Of a DNA stretch of 64,000 bases, positions 62,395 to 64,000 are shown piece by piece. The stretch's first letter is position 1, and each line of letters opens with the position of its first letter. The notes beneath the pieces are model-generated. The model did no database searches. It was not told where the DNA came from and saw nothing but the letters and a program-made list of their open reading frames with translations. Origin of the DNA: Gammaproteobacteria bacterium HGW-Gammaproteobacteria-13 (GTDB lineage: Bacteria; Pseudomonadota; Gammaproteobacteria; Pseudomonadales; Pseudomonadaceae); NCBI GenBank assembly GCA_002840155.1, contig PGZH01000005.1, positions 209,119-273,118 of the forward strand. The letters run 5' to 3'. The position numbers and the translations under genes are program-made.

Positions 62395-63456
62395 TCAGGG
62401 CGCAAATAATTCCAGCTGCTCATGCCTGCCGCGCAGGTCATGCAAGCGCACGCCAACGCCGAGCAAGCGCACCGCCTTGTTGCCACGGGCAAAGGCGGCG
62501 CTCATAAGCCGCGTATAACTCTCCAGATCACGCCGCGCACCGCCCTGCTCCAGGGTGGTCTGGCTGAAGTCGTGAAACTTGATTTTGACGAACGGCTTAT
62601 CCGGTCGATAACTCGGATCAAGCCGGGCCATACGGGTGGCCAATTGCTCCAGCAGCGCGGGCAACTGCTCCAGGCAGGCGGCCAAGTCCGGCAAATCCTT
62701 ATCAAAGGTGTTTTCTACGCTGACCGACTGACGCCGACTGTCGTTATGCACGAGCCGATCATCAATCCCGCGCGCCAGCCCCCACAAGCGCTCGCCGAAA
62801 CTGCCGAACTCCTTAACCAACGCCAGCTTGTTCCATTCGCGCAGGTCGCTACAGGTGCGAATGCCCAAACGCCCGAGCTTGTCGGCTGTGACCTTGCCCA
62901 CCCCATGCAGCTTGCTCACCGGTAAGGCGGCAACAAAATCCTCAACCTGATCCGGAGTGATAACAAACAAGCCGTTAGGCTTCTTCCAGTCGCTGGCGAT
63001 CTTGGCCAGGAACTTGTTCGGCGCCACGCCCGCCGAGACGGTGATATGCAGCTCCTGCGAGACCCGCCGACGAATATCCTGAGCGATGCGCGTGGCGCTG
63101 CCAGCAAAGTGCGGGCTGTCGGTTACATCCAGGTAGGCCTCATCCAGCGACAAGGGTTCGATCAGCTCGGTGTAATCGCGAAAGATCGCGTGAATCTCCC
63201 GCGATACCGCCTTGTAGGCATCCATCCGCGGCTTGACGATCACCAGATCGGGGCACAACTTCAGCGCCTGCCCGGAGGCCATCGCCGAGCGCACACCATA
63301 ACTGCGCGCCTCATAATTACAGGTGGCAATCACCCCGCGCCGATCCGCCGAACCACCGACCGCCAAGGGCTTGCTGGCCAGGCTCGGGTCATCCCGCATC
63401 TCGATTGCCGCGTAGAAGCAGTCGCAATCGACGTGGATTATTTTACGGCTGCTCAT
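62395..63456 (-). CDS. dinB: DNA polymerase IV
   Basis: This 353-residue Y-family translesion polymerase is induced by DNA damage in many bacteria. The catalytic metal ligands are present: D10 in IHVDCDCFYA, and D/E in LSLDEAYLDVT. The YEARSYGVRSAM motif, little-finger domain and the C-terminal beta-clamp motif QLELF are also present. No LexA box was found in the short upstream gap. ATG 63456 gives MSSRKIIHVD. It lies 24 bases after the zinc-ribbon gene on the same strand. Confidence 0.94.
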   Translation of the reverse strand: MSSRKIIHVDCDCFYAAIEMRDDPSLASKPLAVGGSADRRGVIATCNYEARSYGVRSAMASGQALKLCPDLVIVKPRMDAYKAVSREIHAIFRDYTELIEPLSLDEAYLDVTDSPHFAGSATRIAQDIRRRVSQELHITVSAGVAPNKFLAKIASDWKKPNGLFVITPDQVEDFVAALPVSKLHGVGKVTADKLGRLGIRTCSDLREWNKLALVKEFGSFGERLWGLARGIDDRLVHNDSRRQSVSVENTFDKDLPDLAACLEQLPALLEQLATRMARLDPSYRPDKPFVKIKFHDFSQTTLEQGGARRDLESYTRLMSAAFARGNKAVRLLGVGVRLHDLRGRHEQLELFAP

Positions 63457-63480
63457 TGCCAGGCCTACCAAACCCTGCTG

Positions 63481-63696
63481 CTACTGCTCAGCTGAACTAA
63501 CAGGCGCTGCCGGCTTGGCCTCGTTCGCCGCATCCTCAGACTTGCCCATATAAGACTGGATAATCAGGATAACAATCAGCATAAAAGCCGCCAGCGGCAC
63601 CAACTTGGTCTTCGCCGCCACGGCAGCGCCGCAACCCGGGCAGGTCTTGGCATCAGCTGGCACCTGAGCACCACAGGCTTTGCATTCAACGCTCAT
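63481..63696 (-). CDS. Small zinc-ribbon membrane protein
   Basis: The 71-residue protein has two CxxC pairs (C5/C8 in CKACG and C19/C22 in CPGCG) forming a zinc ribbon. One membrane helix follows (about 33-49), then a charged tail. Its function is unknown. ATG 63696 (MSVECKACG) fits the ribosome region better than an upstream in-frame codon. It precedes dinB by 24 bases and may share its transcript. Confidence 0.8.
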   Translation of the reverse strand: MSVECKACGAQVPADAKTCPGCGAAVAAKTKLVPLAAFMLIVILIIQSYMGKSEDAANEAKPAAPVSSAEQ

Positions 63697-63867
63697 AACT
63701 TTCCTCCCATTCAATGGGCACGGACTCTAGCCCAACAGCCCGGTTGCGGGCTATGCCGAAAGCAAAGCTGTCCACCTAATCAGGCTCTAGCACAGGGTTC
63801 TACAGAGAAAACCCACTCAGCACGCGGCTAAGCACCTGAATAAAAACAACTTCTAGCCACCTTTAGG

Positions 63868-63895
63868 TTGACAAGGAGCATTTAGACGCTAGAAT
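63868..63895 (+). promoter_or_regulatory. Sigma-70 promoter of the initiator tRNA
   Basis: TTGACA (63868-63873) and TAGAAT (63890-63895) are separated by 16 bases. A GC-rich discriminator (GGCGCCGC) leads directly to the tRNA 5' end, as is usual for stringently controlled stable RNA genes. Confidence 0.82.
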
Positions 63896-63901
63896 TGGCG
63901 C

Positions 63902-63978
<77 letters not shown>

Positions 63979-64000
63979 GATACTCAGAAAAGGCCACTCA

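Overview
The window is ordinary-to-accessory chromosome of a Pseudomonas species (Gammaproteobacteria). The evidence is the Tol-Pal/ruv/aspS block, an OprD-type porin, the relA-cysM-pirA-gacS-ldhA series, many products with near-identical length and sequence to Pseudomonas proteins, and Pseudomonas-type GC-rich codon use. No prophage, integrase, insertion sequence or CRISPR array was found. Sixty-four chromosomal protein genes (one cut by the left edge), one short upstream ORF, one possible gene remnant and one initiator tRNA are supported.

Region 1 (1-8.5 kb, all minus strand): ruvC-ruvA-ruvB-ybgC-tolQ-tolR-tolA-tolB, with yebC/pmpR and aspS upstream. It covers recombination, envelope integrity and translation. 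Region 2 (8.7-15.7 kb): a signalling and stress patch with an Hpt/HD-GYP fusion, a Dps-like ferritin, a diguanylate cyclase, a membrane protein fused to a cold-shock domain, slyX, a HIT protein, an AT-richer 750 bp stretch with a possible decayed membrane gene, and an OprD porin. Region 3 (15.7-31.4 kb): proS, a lipoprotein and a lytic transglycosylase, acylphosphatase, a lipoprotein thioredoxin, a PilZ-like protein, the arsC-like/wrbA/DUF2069 trio, hda/perM, and purM-purN.

Region 4 (31.4-37.1 kb): cysM-rlmD-relA-mazG, with mazG flanked by two different REP-like palindromes. Region 5 (37.2-46.3 kb) is the most system-like part: the pirR-pirS two-component pair, the TonB-dependent catecholate receptor pirA, then after a hairpin a tightly overlapping five-gene set: SAM methyltransferase, periplasmic IroE/PfeE-like esterase, DUF3649, PepSY membrane protein, DUF3325. 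Fur-box-like sites lie before pirR and before pirA. I read this as uptake, hydrolysis and probable reductive release of iron from a catecholate siderophore; the methyltransferase role is unexplained.

Region 6 (46.4-51.1 kb): gacS, ldhA and two small envelope/zinc genes. Region 7 (51.1-64 kb): the aapJQMP amino-acid ABC transporter, a carboxylesterase, an acyl-CoA synthetase, a cNMP-GGDEF protein, a membrane dipeptidase, the RhlB helicase, dinB, a zinc-ribbon membrane peptide, and an initiator tRNA with a clear promoter at the right edge.

Starts were chosen by ribosome-binding sites, overlaps and family length. Gene identities come from recognising sequence motifs and remembered Pseudomonas gene order, not from database searches.
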